Shown here: piece by piece, positions 62,648 through 64,000 of the stretch | How the letters are laid out: every line of letters starts with the position of its first letter | Position numbering within the stretch: position 1 is the stretch's first letter | DNA from: Bifidobacterium santillanense | GTDB lineage: Bacteria > Actinomycetota > Actinomycetes > Actinomycetales > Bifidobacteriaceae | DNA: 64,000 nucleotides | Direction: 5' to 3' | Assembly (NCBI RefSeq): GCF_018555385.1 | Contig: NZ_JAFEJS010000002.1 | Span: 62,001 to 126,000 of the forward strand | Program-made: the position numbers and the translations under genes | Notes under the pieces: model-generated | Database searches by the model: none | Told to the model about the DNA's origin: nothing | The model's input: only the letters and a program-made list of their open reading frames with translations

Positions 62648-63431
62648 GATGCGCCTCCAGCGTTAGGGTGCGGGCGGCGGAGACGAGATCCCGGGTGGGC
62701 GCGGCCTTCGGCGCGGTGAGCAGGTCGGCGGTCGTCCCGGTCTCGACCACACGGCCGGCCTCGAGCACGTAGCAGCGTGTGGTGGCGCGCGAGAGCACCG
62801 CGAAATCGTGCGTGATGAACAGCATGGACGCGCCCGCGTCGTCGACGAGCGAAACGAGCAGGTCGACGATCTGACGCTGCGTGATCGAGTCGAGCGCGGT
62901 GGTCGGCTCGTCGGCGACGATGAAGCGCGGCGAGGTGATGAGCGCCGTCGCGATGCCGACGCGCTGGCGCTGCCCGCCGGACAGCTCGTGCGGGCGCTTG
63001 TTCAGCACGTCCTGCGGCAGTCCGACCTTGTCGAGCATGGCGCGAACGCGCTCCTCGCGCTCGCCTGCGCCAAGGTCGTAGTGCATCCGCAGCGGCAGCT
63101 CGATCTGTTTGGCGACGGTCGCGACCGGGTTCAGCGCCGCCGCCGGATTCTGGAACACGGTTCCCACGTATCGTCCGCGCAGATCGGCGAGCGTCCGCTC
63201 GTCCGCGTAGCCGTCGTCGCCGAGCACGACCGCATCGCCCATCGCGATCCGCCCCGACGGCGTCGCTTCGTGCGGCAACAGTCCCAGCAGCGATTTCGCG
63301 ATCATCGACTTGCCCGACCCGGACGACCCGATCAGACCGACGCGCTCCCCGTCGCCGACCGCCAGATCCACCCCGTGCACGATCTCCGTCGCCCCGACGG
63401 CGACACGCAGCCCTTCGATCTCAACGCTCAT
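62640..63431 (-). CDS. dppD: Oligo/dipeptide ABC transporter ATP-binding protein, DppD-like
   Basis: A 263-residue ATPase: Walker A IGSSGSGKSM, Q-loop VFQNPAAALNPV, signature LSGGQRQR, Walker B FIVADEPTTALDS and H-loop FITHDFAVLSR. AAGGAGAT lies 7 nt before the ATG at 63431 and sits inside the 3' end of the permease gene, which it overlaps by 11 bp. Two ATPases in tandem, DppD then DppF, are the standard peptide-importer arrangement. The C-terminal iron-sulfur segment found in some OppD/DppD proteins is absent. Confidence 0.88.
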   Translation of the reverse strand: MSVEIEGLRVAVGATEIVHGVDLAVGDGERVGLIGSSGSGKSMIAKSLLGLLPHEATPSGRIAMGDAVVLGDDGYADERTLADLRGRYVGTVFQNPAAALNPVATVAKQIELPLRMHYDLGAGEREERVRAMLDKVGLPQDVLNKRPHELSGGQRQRVGIATALITSPRFIVADEPTTALDSITQRQIVDLLVSLVDDAGASMLFITHDFAVLSRATTRCYVLEAGRVVETGTTADLLTAPKAAPTRDLVSAARTLTLEAHHD

Positions 63432-64000
63432 CGACGATCTCCTTCGTCCCATGTGCAACGAGGGGTGAATCCGCTGATGCGATGCCCGACCGTAGGCTTG
63501 GCCGAGCGGCCTGGAGCGTGTCGGGCATCGCATCAGCGGATTCACCCCGGACACCCGCACGAAGCGCCGGATTCGCCACGGGATCGGCCGCGTCGCGCAA
63601 CGCGTCCCCGAACAGGTTCAACGCGACGACGACGAGCGTGACGATCAAACCCGGCCACAGCACGGTGAGCGGGAACACGTTGATCAGCTTGACCGAGGTC
63701 GCGAGCGAGTGCCCCCAGCTGGGCACGCCCGCACCGACGCCGACGCCGAGGTACGTCAGTCCCGCCTCGGCCAGCACCGACGTGCCCGCCGACATGGACA
63801 GCTGCACCGCAAGCACCGGCGTGATGTTCGGCACGATGTGCCGCACGAGCACGTAGAGGCCGCTCGCCCCGTCGGCCCGCGCCGACTCGACGTACTGCGA
63901 GCGTGCGGCGAGCAGGGCCGCGGGACGCGCCACGCGGGCGAGGTTCAGTCCGTAGGCGATCGAGCAGGCGCCGACGACGACCGCCGCCGAGGCGCCGAAC
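63421..64000 (-). CDS. dppC: Dipeptide-type ABC transporter permease, DppC-like (5' end outside window)
   Basis: The C-terminal 193 residues are visible. The ABC permease coupling loop is present (ESARADGASGLYVLVRHIVPNITP, the E-A-A-x-x-x-G motif region), followed by helices around MSAGTSVLAEAGLTYLGVGVG and VLWPGLIVTLVVVALNLFG. The conserved C-terminus GDALRDAADP is followed by about 45 extra residues, most of which are translated from hairpin element copy D. The stop lies 11 bp inside dppD. The gene continues beyond position 64000. Confidence 0.85.
   Translation of the reverse strand, partial: FGASAAVVVGACSIAYGLNLARVARPAALLAARSQYVESARADGASGLYVLVRHIVPNITPVLAVQLSMSAGTSVLAEAGLTYLGVGVGAGVPSWGHSLATSVKLINVFPLTVLWPGLIVTLVVVALNLFGDALRDAADPVANPALRAGVRGESADAMPDTLQAARPSLRSGIASADSPLVAHGTKEIVDER
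63462..63548. repeat. 29-29-29 hairpin element, copy D (inside dppC)
   Basis: Perfect arms 63462-63490 and 63520-63548 enclose the centre 63491-63519. It lies within the dppC reading frame near its 3' end; because the element is 87 bp it adds 29 codons without a frameshift or stop. CCGGACACC follows at the right end, as in copy B. Confidence 0.9.

Overview
The window looks like chromosomal DNA of a high-GC Gram-positive actinobacterium, most likely Bifidobacterium. This is inferred from the roughly 65% GC, the strong AAGGAG-type ribosome binding sites, the frequent ATGA stop/start overlaps, the actinobacterial LexA and Zur boxes, and the gene repertoire: LacI/RpiR/GntR-controlled sugar loci, a GPH sugar symporter, the CBS plus gamma-lyase/synthase pair, and pdxST. 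I see no phage, integrase, insertion sequence or CRISPR array. It is mostly metabolic core sequence with some accessory islands.

Layout. 1-2.7 kb: end of an aldo/keto reductase, then an SOS-controlled Y-family polymerase with its small partner protein. 3-7 kb: purF-purM-purD. 7-11.2 kb: an LTA-synthase-like membrane enzyme, a zinc-type binding lipoprotein behind a Zur box, and zur. 11.2-13 kb: purE-purK. 13-16.5 kb: an oxidoreductase and a divergent DXS-like ThDP enzyme. 16.5-20.2 kb: a MacB-like ABC system with a membrane-anchored CARDB-type protein. 20.4 kb: tRNA-Arg(TCT). 20.5-25.7 kb: a sugar locus (RpiR, six-hairpin glycosidase, MFS carrier, LacI) with LacI-type operators. 25.9-27.1 kb: an SLC13/ArsB-type carrier. 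27.5-33.5 kb: a complete 2-aminoethylphosphonate uptake and degradation set. 33.6-36.8 kb: pdxS-pdxT-MocR regulator. 37-38.3 kb: an XRE/DUF2975 pair and a MITE-like repeat. 38.3-43.4 kb: alr-dgt-dnaG. 43.7-45.8 kb: an amino acid permease and a GNAT protein. 46-50.1 kb: gluconate genes gntR/gntP/gntK/gnd. 50.2-52 kb: luxS and a zinc-ribbon protein with a degenerate beta-lactamase-like domain. 52-56.4 kb: cbs-metB-recQ. 57-59.5 kb: a YtrA-type regulator with an ABC exporter. 60-64 kb: a GPH sugar symporter and the end of a dipeptide ABC operon.

How genes work together. PurF, PurD, PurM, PurE and PurK cover five steps of IMP synthesis. In the phosphonate set, an ATPase and a single polypeptide holding both permease domains and the binding protein import 2-aminoethylphosphonate; PhnW turns it into phosphonoacetaldehyde and PhnX cleaves that to acetaldehyde and phosphate. 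GntP imports gluconate, GntK phosphorylates it and Gnd makes ribulose 5-phosphate. CBS and the gamma-synthase/lyase, with LuxS nearby, form a sulfur amino acid group.

The most unusual signals are two. First, four 87-bp hairpins with a strict 29-29-29 plan share a conserved 29-nt centre but have locus-specific self-complementary arms; one lies in frame inside dppC. Second, the phosphonate transporter is a permease-permease-binding-protein fusion. A smaller third signal is a 158-bp element with perfect 28-bp terminal inverted repeats, whose diverged relative supplies the last codons of the MocR regulator.
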